In this document: piece after piece, positions 24,735 through 35,670 of the stretch
How the letters are laid out: each line of letters opens with the position of its first letter
How positions within the stretch are numbered: position 1 is the stretch's first letter
NCBI GenBank assembly: GCA_040954595.2
Contig: CM082580.2
Location: 744,001-808,000 of the forward strand
Reading direction: 5' to 3'
DNA from: Balanoglossus misakiensis
Lineage: Eukaryota > Hemichordata
DNA length: 64,000 nucleotides
Position numbers and translations under genes: made by a program
The notes under the pieces: generated by a model
What the model saw: only the letters and a program-made list of their open reading frames with translations
What the model was told of the DNA's origin: nothing
Databases searched by the model: none

Positions 24735-25438
24735 GTGAGTAATATTGCTTTATTCCAAGTTTTGTTTAGTAAAATTAGCAAGATGTCAGAGACAATATGA
24801 AATAAAGTTGCGATTCTGCTGTGTTATTTATGTGTATCAGCCAAATAACTTGAACATTTTGATCACCCGCTGACAGTCCCTGGCCGTTGCTATAGCAGAA
24901 GCCGTCCTAAGCAACCATAAACAAACACTAAAAATTACAACGATTCAGCTTCACAGAATTGTTTTTTTCAATTTGAAAACCATACGAATTTAGTCTTTTA
25001 TACGTAAACATAGGATTCCATGTTTAAAATGCTGCTACAAGCAATATGACGAAATCATACCAAGCGAAAATATACGACCCTGTGTGTTCCTTGGCAGCAG
25101 CACGGGTTACATTGATTGTAATGGCGGCGCTTCGAATTTTCGGCGACATGGTGATATTGTTCATAGAATTGACAGAAAATAAGACCGTAACTGAAAAATC
25201 AGAAACCAATAGTTTGTGCTAAAATATATTCTTGATATAATTCGCTGGAAATTCGAGGGTGAAAACGAAATAAGAAAAAAATGAATGGGCGAGATTGTTA
25301 TGGTAAGGTTACCCACATTCTTTCTATGTCACCTTTGACCTCAATTTCTGGAGGAAGTATAATGAGCAGGTGTTTTGTTTTTGCTTCCCTCGGATAGATA
25401 ATTATTGTAAAGATATTTCTCTTGTTCACCCTTTTCAG
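24735..25438 (+). other. Predicted 5' UTR intron of the transposase gene
   Basis: Donor TTCG/GTGAGTAA at 24,735 and acceptor CACCCTTTTCAG ending at 25,438. Splicing would join a leader close to the left end of the transposon to the exon with the first plausible ATG (25,455). There is no coding signal in between. Confidence 0.5.
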
Positions 25439-25454
25439 GTATAGATTTAGAGCC

Positions 25455-25898
25455 ATGTGGGGCAAACTATTCAACAGGAGTAGCGCACTTCTTAAAAGTT
25501 TGTCTATTGTTATGCCGAATAGAAAAGGGAAAAGTTACTTCAACATAGGCCAGTGGGCAAAGGACCAAAAGATAGCGAGACAGGTAGCTGAAGAGAAGTG
25601 TTTACAACAACTATATCAGGAGAAATTGAAGACTAGATCTTTGTCTGGGAGCGTGGCCAACAACCTATTGGTAGTTAGAACAAAGAGAGGACAGACTAAA
25701 CACAGGTTTAACTTAGGAGAGTGGTGTAGACAGAGAAAGAGAAAGAGAGATGAGGAAGAAAGCATAATTCAGGATAAGTTGAATAAGTTGAGTGCAGCTA
25801 GGAGACTAGTAAAAAGATCCTCAACCCAGCTAGCTAGACTAGAGAAGAAGAACAGTAAGATTTGTGAGATCTTAGCTACAAAGAATAATAAGAGAAAG
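25455..25898 (+). CDS. Transposase, first coding exon (N-terminal basic domain)
   Basis: I chose the ATG at 25,455 because a splice acceptor lies 16 bp upstream; an ATG at 25,422 falls inside that acceptor's pyrimidine tract. The exon gives 148 codons and ends in phase 0 at the donor AAAG/GTAAGC. The segment is strongly basic and probably binds DNA. It contains two copies of an unusual motif, SYFNIGQWAKDQK (residues 27-39) and RFNLGEWCRQRK (84-95), 56 residues apart. A helix-prone, charged stretch follows each copy. I do not recognise this module from any named transposase family. It continues into the exon at 26,252. Confidence 0.72.
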
Positions 25899-26251
25899 GT
25901 AAGCTAGATCAGATAAATAGACTTAGTCATAATTTTAAAAATCTCAGATTTGTATAAATCCTCTTCAAATTTTAGCCCAAATTCGCTTTTTGAACTTCAT
26001 GTCACATGATCCTGTGTAAACAATGATAACAAAATGGGTTCAGCTTTGATGCAAAACATCTAGGTTTTCCAACAAACTATGTATATTTTTTAGGATTTTT
26101 ATTGCAGAAGTTGTCAGAAAAATACAGGCTACACGTGTGTATTTCTTATCAAGGACATTTAAATTAATGATTAACTTGTAAGAAGATTTTATTTTATATA
26201 TAATGATTATATTCTAATTAGTATATATTTATCACACACTTAATCTTTCAG
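25899..26251 (+). other. Intron of the transposase gene
   Basis: 353-bp intron with donor GTAAGC and acceptor TAATCTTTCAG. Removal joins ...NNKRK to IPVDVVNVKRSKW in frame, and the intron holds in-frame stops (the first directly after the donor). Confidence 0.8.
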
Positions 26252-28492
26252 ATTCCTGTTGATGTTGTTAATGTGAAACGCTCTAAATGGGTCCACAAGA
26301 ACACTGAAGTATGTGCAGATAATAGTGAATCTTTGAAGCTGTCGCGACGTCAACAGTATGAACGTAGGTGTGAAACCTTATCAGCAGCCATAAATATTCA
26401 TGTAGCAACTACAGATGTAAGCCCAGCCAAAGGTATAAATAAACCGAATGTACTACATCCACCAAAAGCAGCACTTGATGGTTTGTGGTATACTCTTGTT
26501 AATTCTGCCACTCCTGACCAAATGAAAACATTCTTCAGAACCTCTCCCCAAATCAGTAAAAAAGTAATGCCATCAGTATTTGATAAATACATCAGTAAAT
26601 TTGAGAAAAGTGAGAACAATTTGGTGAGGAGTGTCAGAACTATGTATGAGGGCGGAGTACTATCCAAACGAAAATATAACTGTCTGAGGCAGAGTGAACT
26701 TCAGATGTTCTCCAACTTGAAACATCCTAGGAAAGCAGTAGAAATTCATTCTGGCTGTAGAATACCAAGACTGCTCCCATACACAAAAGTTGTACAGTAT
26801 GTAAGTAACCTTGACATTGGAAATCTTGAGCCAATTATATCATCTGAAGGCAAACAAGTCGGCTTAAAAAGAAACCCTGAGGAGTTGCTTATTAAGATTG
26901 CCAGTTTATATTTAAATATGGGGGAAACACAGCCTGATATTCTTAACTGGTTCGGTAAACAGGAGGGCTCATTTCAAATCAGTATAGGTGCTGACGGGGC
27001 TCCGTTTGGCAAACATGGACAGGCCACTGCATGGCTAGTTAGTTTCTTGAATGTGACCCACCGTGTTGCTAGCCCAGACCACAATTTTCTCCTATTAGGG
27101 GCAAACATAAAAGAGGATGACCCCATAATGATTGAATTTGCAATTGCATTGTCAAAAGACCTTGAGTGTATTGAGAAACGTAAATATAAAGTTGGCAGTC
27201 TTGATGTAACTTTTCAGGTGTCACTTTTACCCTTTGATCAGAAGGGATTGGCCAGTGTGTCTGGAGAACTAAGCAATGCAGCAAAGTATTTCAGCTCATT
27301 TGCTAACGTTCCAAAAATGATATTGATTGTATTGGAGCAGAAATTGGCCCAGGTAAGAAGTGGGATGAATGGAAATATCAGAAAAGAATTAAAGATGCAG
27401 AAGCTGTTGAAAAGTTGAAGTCAACTAAGAAAATTAAAACTGGAAAGCCCAAAACAGTGCGACCCAAAATCACACAATTTATAGCCAGTCTGAGGTCAAG
27501 ACAGGAATTTGTACCACCGTTGGGTAGATTTATTGATTGTGCCAAGGCTGAGCCATTGCATTTAAAGAACAATGCATGGCAATACTACTTCCAACGATTA
27601 CTGATTGACGCAGTTGCCCACACTTCGGAAAAGGGTCGTGAAAATGGAGTTAAAATTGAGAATCTACCTAACGAGTCATATCTGTACAAATTCCTGTCTG
27701 CCCTAAAATATCAAGTAAAAGCTGGAAAGTTGTATAATAAGATTGTAAAATACTTCAATGAAAATAGTGTCAAGTCAAATGCCAACATTAATGTGGTTTA
27801 TCGCTTCACTGGTGAGGAGTCTCGCAAACTTGCTTGGCATTTCATAGGATTGGTATTAGCATTGAGAAGCGATACAGACAGACCAAAGCGTCGGGCTCAA
27901 TTAGCTCTCTACACATATACTGGTATCTTGCTTAGAGATATCACTTTGTTATTCTCACGATTCAACATAAATGAGGGAGATTTGCTTGTACTTAGGCATA
28001 AGTGTCGGTGGTACTTTAATCTACATTCCCTGTTTCTGAATGTCAATAATACTGTGTGGCACATTGGTTATGTAGTCCCAAAACACACCACTAGTATCTA
28101 TAAGCAATTCAGTCTGGGATTAGGCCTAAACACAATGGAAGGCAGAGAGGCAAAGCATCTACGCCTGCTAGAATTCAGTGAAAATTCTACACCTCAAAAT
28201 AGGTGGGCCCTCATATTTCGACACGAATATGTGATGCTTTTTTGGCTGAGGAACAAAAGTCCAAAAGCTGACAACTATAGAAATGCAAATGTAGGTCAAT
28301 TTGAGCTTAAAGAAAAAGAAAAATACATTCCCAGTCGATATTATGAGAATGCAGGCTACTGTATGTGTGGCAATTTAAAAAAATGAAACAATGACTGCCT
28401 GTGAAATATGTGTTGACCCAATTATGGATGACATAAAAAAAGCAGCTGTCACTGGTAAAATATCAAATAAACTCAAGAAACTTATGCTGTGA
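26252..28492 (+). CDS. Transposase, main exon (DDE-like catalytic region), two frameshifts
   Basis: This exon encodes most of an approximately 890-residue protein. Candidate catalytic acidic residues are D in ISIGADGAPFGKHGQ, D in RFIDCAKAEPLHLKNN and E in GLNTMEGREAKH. The last motif is familiar from many unnamed transposon-like proteins of fishes and marine invertebrates. Two single-base frame changes are visible: the A5 run at 27,313-27,317 lacks one base (the frame changes from ...SFANVPK to NDIDCIGAEIGPG), and the A7 run at 28,377-28,383 has one too many. Correcting the latter replaces an early stop at 28,386 with about 35 more residues that supply a second cysteine pair, CEICVD, to the first, YCMCGN: a probable zinc ribbon. 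The two errors cancel in length. The copy is probably inactive unless the frameshifts are sequencing errors. Confidence 0.75.
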
Positions 28493-29344
28493 ACAATGAT
28501 TGAATTTGAAACAGTGGATTGTGTCACTGTGTGCTACTTTAGAATTAAAGGATAACTATAGTATTAATTACATTACAGAATTATAAAGACTCATCTGTAG
28601 TTGAGAGCTGCATTTAATAAAAATGGAGATCACAAATCACATGAATTCACACTTTTTGAACTGGAGATGATATGTTTCTTATGGGATTTTGTATATGTGT
28701 GCATGTATGGGGACAGGGAAATTGAAACTTATCTTACCACTATTAAGTATTGTGAATAAACCCTTAATCGTATAGTGATTGCAGTGCTTTGCAAAATTAA
28801 AATGTATGACATACATAAGCTTGATAGAAAAGTTTTACATTTTTCTTGAGGAGTTGTTTATTCTGCACCTGCACGAAATTTTAATGAATTTGTGAAAAAA
28901 TAAAGAATTAAGTCTCATCAAATTCTTGATATTTATAAATTTTGTCATGGAATTAATTGTAAATATTAATTAAATTTAGACCAGAAATCCTGGTTAACTG
29001 TTAGATGAGCAGTTTTGATTGACTTATCAATGTTGATTGTAGGTAACATACATTTTTTTCTGAAACTAATGAAAAATCTATGTTACAATAATGATGGAAA
29101 AAAAGAATTTTACAGTTTAGGAAATTTTGTAAACATTATCTGTTCATTTGTATTGAATGTAGATAAATAAAGACAAGTGATGAATTTTTGAGTCTTCTAA
29201 TTTTCCTTTTTTTATTTGAATATATGTCAATTGTGAGAGGACTGTCTTGACAGACTGATACATCTACACTGAACAACATGTGCCACAGATCAGGAAAAAA
29301 ATGTTCCTCAGATGGGTTGAATCAGTGTGAAAAATCAATAGGGT
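28493..29344. other. 3' untranslated regions of the two convergent transposon genes
   Basis: AT-rich, no coding signal. AATAAA occurs on the plus strand at 29,166, and on the minus strand (TTTATT in the given strand) near 29,210, so both transcripts could end within about 50 bp of each other. Confidence 0.5.
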
Positions 29345-29995
29345 TCAGTTCTCTGGATGTAATGGAATTCCATGTTTGTTCCAGGCACCAAAGCTGAATC
29401 TAACAGCAACAGTCTCCCTGTTGATAAAATATTTCACAACACAGGGCTTCTCAGGTGTGAATATAACAGCTACCCTCTTTCCACGGACTTTCTTCTCTAG
29501 GATATTCTCTGTATGCTGACCGATAGCGCCCTCGTAGCAATAACCTTTCCGTATCACATACAATAGCTTCAAGGAACTTTTGAAGGTCAAGGTTATGATA
29601 GCCCTGGAGGTCTTCTCGTCGATACCAAAACCGGTCTGAGTAGCAAACTGATGAAAAACATCAAATACTTCCCTCGGCATTTGTCGTGTAAAGCTGCTTT
29701 GCCATGGTGACCTTAACGACGGGGATGTTGACAGCCGAGCGTAGAAGGTCTTCTGCCAGTAGGTCATATCACGCTGAAACATGGGAAATACGGCGACGTC
29801 ACGCCAACGAATCTTGTCCTTTGACAGCTTGTCGTTTCGAAATATGGCCCTTGTTGTCACATCCTCAAGTTCATCAAAGAGTGGGTGTATATACAGATTG
29901 TCCGACACGCATTTTTTACGTTTAAGCACAGATTTTGCCTCTCGCAATTTGCGTTTTATAACTTTCTCGGCATCGATCAACACGGGCGCCGCCAT
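29345..29995 (-). CDS. Transposon accessory protein, 216 residues, unknown family
   Basis: Complete open frame with a good Kozak context (CCAAGATGG) starting 84 bp inside the right end of the transposon and reading inward, convergent to the transposase. The protein is basic at the N-terminus (KVIKRKLREAKSVLKRKK, about residues 11-28), then mixed, with a tryptophan/phenylalanine-rich centre (FPMFQRDMTYWQKTFYARL) and a hydrophobic C-terminal half with likely beta strands (RAIITLTFKSSLKLLYVIR, KRVAVIFT, ETVAVRFSFG). No zinc-finger, membrane or signal sequence is visible. Two-gene organisation is known for plant CACTA elements, where the second product helps transposition, and that is the best guess here. 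I do not recognise the family. The frame has no disruptions, in contrast to the transposase. Confidence 0.7.
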   Translation of the reverse strand: MAAPVLIDAEKVIKRKLREAKSVLKRKKCVSDNLYIHPLFDELEDVTTRAIFRNDKLSKDKIRWRDVAVFPMFQRDMTYWQKTFYARLSTSPSLRSPWQSSFTRQMPREVFDVFHQFATQTGFGIDEKTSRAIITLTFKSSLKLLYVIRKGYCYEGAIGQHTENILEKKVRGKRVAVIFTPEKPCVVKYFINRETVAVRFSFGAWNKHGIPLHPEN

Positions 29996-30082
29996 CTTGG
30001 CAATGCGTTGCTATGGTGAACATGGGAGCTCGCGCTTCGCGGAATACTGCCCAACATAGCTCTAGTATTTCCCGCAGTGTGT

Positions 30083-31533
30083 AACAGCTTTTCACCAAAT
30101 TGGACCATTGGCGAATTGAACTCTCTGTACAGGATCCCATCTTTCATGATGAACTTCAACCTACCTCCATTCCTAGTCACTTTCTCGTCACCCAAAATTG
30201 CCTTCTCACGTAGTTTGTCAAGAGTGGAGTCTTCTTCTTGAGCTTGTTGAAGCTTCCCTGGCATCACCACTTCACCAACAGCTTTAGGTACTTTAAGCTC
30301 TCTAATTGGTTTTTGGTTGGCTATCTTCTGGGCTCTGGTCTCCACAGCATTTGCTAAACCTGGTACCTGTCCAACAGTTGTACACAGTCTACATGTCGGC
30401 AATGGTTCCTGCCATGTAGTATCAGGATTCGAAGGGTCAGATACACCATCAATGTTGCCCAGTATTAAATCATACACATGGTTCATCATGCACAGTGCAG
30501 TAACATCACCAACAAAGTAAGGGGTATCAACTTTTATAGAGGCTACAGGTACTCTTCTAATAGTCCCATCTATCAGAACACACGTCCTGTACTCACCAGT
30601 CAGCTGATTACTTGACACCAGACTTCTTCGAACTACCACGCTACTACACCCACTATCACGCAAAACGCTAACCAGCTTACCATCGAGCAATCCCTTCATT
30701 ACCGGCATCTTCTTCACTCCATGGGCACTACAAGCAGCACTCATCACTGGGAGCTTATGACCACATGGTAACACGAACTCCTTATTCAGTGTTGCATCTG
30801 TTTTATCTATTTCCATTGCTACCACCATACATGCATAACCAGTGTCTAGTCCCCTGGGCTGTTGACGGTTGCCCCAATGTGTACATTCTTGTTTAGGTGG
30901 ATAGTTTCTATCTTCTTCAGTTAACAATACCGCCGTCTTATGCATCTTTGGCTTACTTCTACAATCTTTGGCCATATGACCACCTTTACCACATACGAAG
31001 CACGTACCTTTAAAAACATGGGAACCATTGGTTTTGTTATTAAACTTATTTACTTGATTTGGATATACAGCAGGCTTGGTATTTGCTGTCGGCTGGCTCC
31101 TTGGATTATTCTTGGCATTACTTGGCAGTTTCCACCACCCTCGGGCATCTAAGTATTTTGAGGCAGTAGATACCATCTCTTGGACATTCTCTGGCCGTCG
31201 CTCTCTAATGAACATTGCCATGTCTCTGGAACATACTCCAATAAACTGCTCTCGAAGTAACAGATCTGTAAGCCCATTGTACGTCTTTGGAGTACCAGCC
31301 AGTTCTACCCATCTGCCCAAATAGTCACCAATACGGTCCATAAACTTTTGAGCACTTTCATCATAATGTGGCATACACGAACGGAACTTGTCATGAAAAC
31401 TCTCCTCACTTAACTGGTAAGCCCTCAATAACTCTGGTTTCAATTCATCATAATTATTTGCAGACGCTGCAGGCATTTGGTTGTATGTGGATACATCCTT
31501 ACCTTGTAACAATATGCACTGAGATTCACCCCC
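30083..31533 (-). pseudogene. Gag C-terminus, protease and integrase N-terminus of Gmr1-type gypsy element
   Basis: From about 31,530 the frame shows a gag helical domain (LLREQFIGVCSRDMAMF, similar to the SCAN/capsid-like region of gypsy gag), a CCHC knuckle (CFVCGKGGHMAKDC) and an aspartic protease active site (LRDSGCSSVVV, a DSG type). A linker then leads to the start of integrase (DGILYREF). Integrase is cut by the DNA transposon right after EKLL. At the other end a C5 run at 31,529-31,533 (one base too many) breaks the frame from the gag N-terminus. It is part of the same element as 22,592-24,602. Confidence 0.88.
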
Positions 31534-31915
31534 AGTCATCTTTTTCCCACTTCTGAGCAGTGGCGTAGCGCTGAAAACGTTGAAGGTACGCATCCATATC
31601 ATCAACATCCTCACGAAAACCCTGTAGTCTCGGAGCACGCGCTTTGGCCAAATTATTTTCAGTAACCTGCTGTTCTGTATTTTCCCCTTTCAATTTTAAT
31701 TCTTGTAAGTGAATTTGCATTTTCAGTATCTCTCTCTCATGTTCCTCGCGCCGCCTATTATCTTCTCTCTGCTCCTCTCTCTCAGTAGCCCTAAGATCCC
31801 TCTGTCTAATTTGTTCCTCTCTAACATAATCTTTTAAAGCAGTCCCTTCCAACCCAAATTTTCTCCCTATCTTAGATATTCTTTCTGCATATATGCTTTG
31901 CTGTATCGCGATTTA
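31530..31915 (-). pseudogene. Gag N-terminal coiled-coil region of Gmr1-type element
   Basis: Highly charged, Arg/Glu-rich helix (EQIRQRDLRATEREEQRED...) that looks like a coiled coil, followed by RLQGFREDVDDMDAYLQRFQ, typical of the start of the gag capsid-like domain. The frame is open upstream to about 31,910; the ATG at 31,852 is only the first methionine in the longer open region, so the true start is unclear. The frameshift at the C5 run (31,529-31,533) ends it. Confidence 0.75.
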
Positions 31916-32170
31916 CAACCCCCAGTTTGACAACCCCTAGCAGTACAGGGCATTCAGCACAAGTCAACACAGCCAAACGCACGACGCAAACCAACACGGC
32001 CCATATTATATAGCAGGAAACCACAAGCGCACATACAGTAACAGTACCAGCCTACAGACCCAGCACCGTCTTCACAATTTGCAGAATCTCTACCTATCAA
32101 AACCATGGTCTCCACTATATGGCAACAATTTATGATAGTATACAAACAAATGCACAACAAAACGATAAAA

Positions 32171-32188
32171 CTCCCGGACGAGCCCCCA
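32171..32188 (-). promoter_or_regulatory. Primer binding site, tRNA-Pro type
   Basis: On the minus strand TGGGGGCTCGTCCGGGAG lies two bases (TT) after the LTR end. It matches 17 of 18 positions of the 3'-end complement of tRNA-Pro, as used by murine leukaemia-type retroviruses. It fixes the orientation and the inner edge of the LTR. Confidence 0.85.
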
Positions 32189-32190
32189 AA

Positions 32191-33487
32191 TGTCAGAGGT
32201 GGAGGGCACCCCTCTGATTCCAGGATAAATATTGAGCAGCTCTCAGTGCCAAGGAGTAAACATCCGTGGATAAGGTATGGGGAGAAACTACACAAACCAG
32301 TGCGGATACAATAATACAGTTGATTTAATTTAAATCAATTAAATAATATAAAGATAATACTAGGAATATAATTTTTGTGCACAATATGCACAATATCAAA
32401 TGTCTCTGTCCTAACCAATTTAGCAGGTACAGGTATGCTGATACAATTGGTCATACAATACAATGGGTTACTTAATATATTACATAAATGAATATATTCA
32501 CAATATCACTATAGTTTATTGTCTATTGCATATTGTCTAAACAATGGTAAGTGTCACTTAGCTGTATATAACATTCATAGTAAACAATCATGATTCAACC
32601 ACAATATGGGATGGAGTCCTGTATAGATGAACGATGTAGCGACGATCCACATTACACATACAATCTGTGATACACCATGTTTTCTACCACTTGTAGTCCT
32701 CCAGTAGTCAAGTAAACACACTGAAGACTGACTTGTTAGATGCAAGTCTTGGGTTAAATGGCTGAATGAAAAATCAACAAACATTGACTGAAATGTCCAC
32801 CTTAGCAACTGTTCACAAATGAATACTGACGTTTCTCAATAATAATTATCAGAAATTTGGACTAGTTAAAGCGTCATGATTACATGTGATATCATGGAAA
32901 ATTATGCTTTAACTATGACCGTCCTATTACTTACAAATTGTCGAATTTGACATAAATATCCATAAAATATAAATTTAAGTTATAGTAAATAAATAAACAA
33001 ATACATTACTTACACGAGAATTCTTCACCACACTTCATGCTCAGCAATACCGGGTCTATAGGATGGTTCCACAGAACTCTGCTTGGAGCAATTTCCAGCC
33101 ACACCACATACGACCATGCCAGCCACGCCAATCGCCCGACCACACCGGTTTGCACTGAATAAGCACAATTCTGCTTTCTAGAAGTACTGAATTTACTTCC
33201 ACTCGAATTGCAGAAACAGTGGTCCTGAGAGCACTAATGCGCGCTACAGCATTACATGGACACAGCAAGGTATGGTGCAATATTTCCCCTAGTATTTCTA
33301 CTCACTGAGCAGGGAGACCCGACTTGTTGCTCCCTTCAAGACCTAAATTGAAGTGTGCTCTCTTACTACACGAAACTTAGCTAACGAAGCCCTATTCATT
33401 AACATGACAATACACGGTGTCACTACACCTGAAATTATGCGGGCACCTGGGTTTCCACTGACTCCAGTACTACCTAATTATATGACA
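32191..33487 (-). mobile_element. 5' LTR of the Gmr1-type gypsy element, 1,297 bp
   Basis: On the given strand it starts TGTCAGAGGTGGAGG and ends ATTATATGACA, so both strands begin TGTCA and end TGACA. The inner edge is set by the adjacent primer site. The outer edge is inferred from the inverted TGTCA/TGACA ends, because the 3' LTR has been lost and no target duplication can be checked. Confidence 0.7.
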
Positions 33488-33701
33488 AGTTGGGACCGAC
33501 AGTCGAGACCCATACAGCATTACAATCAACAAATAGTAAAAAAAATAAAAAAGTAAACAAAAAACAGGAAAACATTTTAAAAATACGAATAAAATTATGA
33601 AACTACTAAAAAAACAAAACAAAAACAAAAACAACACAAAAACACAAAACAACAAGCGAGGTCAATAAAGATTAACGCTTACAAAGATAGAAAAAGTAAG
33701 A
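33488..33701 (+). other. A-rich spacer with a shared 24-base string
   Basis: Starts AGTTGGGACCGACAG, shared with about 16,573, then becomes A-rich low-complexity sequence with scattered AAACAAAAAC. No gene. Confidence 0.6.
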
Positions 33702-35670
33702 CTGTTGTGATTATTGCTGGAATAGGCAATGTTTTAATCTACCTGCAAATACTGGTGTGACAAAGATTGTCGGCCAGTCAACATCACCAACGATATTAAC
33801 AATATAAAAATAAATAAAATTTCAACGATTCAACTTCTTTTCTAGCTTCCTATCTGGATAGTTTGTTTTATTTTACTCTAAAGATCACCTTTCTTCTAGG
33901 CCACGTGGCAAGAGACGTTTTCAACTTCTACTATCATCGATGCGAGAGTACTATAGTATTCTCATATACACAGACAAAGGCCACCAAAATAAGAGAATCA
34001 TTTGGTCAAATGGTAGAGGGCGCAAAAACAGATATTTCAAATGACAAAATTTTCCGATAAACGTGTTTAATCAAATCAAACTGTGCTCAATGGTATTCTT
34101 GCAAAAATTGAATACACATGAAACAAAATACAGCAACTGCCATGAACAACAAGTTTATTCATGACAAAATTCAATTTTTTTAATCAGTGATTTCCATTAT
34201 CAGCTGAAAACTAAAATTAGATTGTCATCTTGAACAGTATAAAATCAGCGAGCAATTAGACATTAAGTACCCAGCATACTAAAATAAAACCATGTAAACA
34301 TGCACAATTAGATAATCAAAGATTTTTTATTTATTCACCATGATGTTTTTAATTTATGTCAAATCAAAGTACTTGAAGTTATGGAAGATCAATTAAAATA
34401 GAAAACTGTAATTTTAATGGCTCGGTAATGTATCCAATTTCTGCCCAATATATGAAATTTCCGAGTCAGCAACTGGAGAATTCGTGGGGAAAATATTTAC
34501 GTGATGTGTAACAGAATTCACTTGGAAGTAAGGAGTTTTTGTAAAATCAACATGCATATTACAATTTATTTGTAAAAACTTGATTGGCAATGGAAAATTG
34601 GCGTTTAAATATATAGTACTTCAAGATGAACAGATAAAATATAAGTTATTACAGATGTCATTTTACGACAACAAGGAATGTTCAATCGTTCTTTAATATC
34701 TTTAATGATACCAGGTCAAAGGTCACCTTTGCAAATTCAACCACTGGTACCATAGCCATTTCAAATGTAGCCAAAAGTGCGCCACCACTTTCTTCAAACA
34801 TACTGAAACCATCTACAGGTTACTGTAGTCCTATATCTCTTGGCATCCATGGCAGTTTAGCTAGACATGAGCTGGCAAGGGGTGACCTGCAAGCTTTGAA
34901 CTCTGGCTTCGGTAATGTCGACTCTGGCTCTGGCATATACTTGCAGGTCCATATGACCTTGGGGTGAACATGGTCATGAAGAAATAAATAGAATCTGTTT
35001 GGTACATTGTCAACTTCATTTTAAACTTTCAAAAAAATAACAATATGGTGAGTAATGTTTTTGTTGTTTTCAAAGAGACTCACCATACACTTTAGTAAAT
35101 CAAAGACTTGAAAAAGTTTTGAGGACTATCATTTGTCTGAATCTCGGACCGCGAGGCACATACTACCTTAAATAGTTTCACTCGCAGCTTCTTGTGGGCA
35201 GTTTCTCCTTGCGTACCTGTACAGACACACCAGGAGACCGATCCCGATGAACAACGACACCCACATGAAAACATTCAAGCGTCTGGTCACACCCATTTCC
35301 GTCAAACAAGAACATGAATGAAACTGCGGAGGAAGAGAACGGGAGAGTGCCCATTAACCCTGTAATGGCCAATCATTTACTGGCACAAGGTTCAGGATGT
35401 ACGATCACTGGAGTTGAAAATAAGGTCATGGATTTGAAAATCATTTTGAGTTATGAAATTGAAATACATATTTTTCATTGTGGATTCTCCGACATAAATA
35501 TTATCAAAATCAATAAGGGTTGGCTTTTTAATTTATGACATATAACGCCATGAATCTAGCCCATTAATACAAAGGCAATACTTAAACACATTTCGGGGTA
35601 GCGTTATGACAACTTGAAGAAAGTATGAATACAAACTTTCTAAAGTAATATTTTAAAGGTTGGCGTATTG
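33702..35670 (+). repeat. Duplicated 1.97-kb segment, copy B
   Basis: Direct-orientation copy of 16,906-18,873. Differences are mostly single substitutions and one- or two-base indels. Beyond the shared ends both flanks differ completely from copy A, so the breakpoints are sharp. Confidence 0.93.
33900..34060 (+). CDS. Putative terminal exon, unknown protein (copy B)
   Basis: Counterpart of the exon at 17,102-17,262. The acceptor reads CACCTTTCTTCTAG, the frame begins HVARDVFNFYYHR and ends SNDKIFR with the same stop. The C-terminal 40 residues are unchanged from copy A. It is either a real exon shared by two paralogues or a fragment carried in a repeat. Confidence 0.4.

Larger units (their letters stand above)
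24606..30079 (+). mobile_element. CACT-ended two-gene DNA transposon (CMC/CACTA-like), 5,474 bp
   Basis: The left end is CACTACAGCTTGAACG and the right end is the inverted CACTGCGGGAAATAC. Inside each end the pair CTATG-GGGCAGTATTtCCG / CTATGTTGGGCAGTATTCCG forms a second inverted block. TGT is duplicated at 24,603-24,605 and 30,080-30,082. Excising the element and one TGT leaves the host integrase frame uninterrupted, which proves the boundaries. CAC termini with a 3-bp target duplication are features of CACTA/EnSpm and Chapaev3 elements. It encodes a spliced transposase on the plus strand and a convergent small gene on the minus strand, whose 3' ends meet near 29,170-29,215. Precise family assignment needs a protein search. 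Confidence 0.88.

Noticed and set aside
26398-26667. 89-codon minus-strand frame within the transposase exon
   Set aside because: Antisense to a frame with recognisable conserved motifs and splice sites.
33470-33655. Phe/Leu-rich minus-strand frame resembling a membrane peptide
   Set aside because: Produced by A-rich low-complexity sequence on the given strand.
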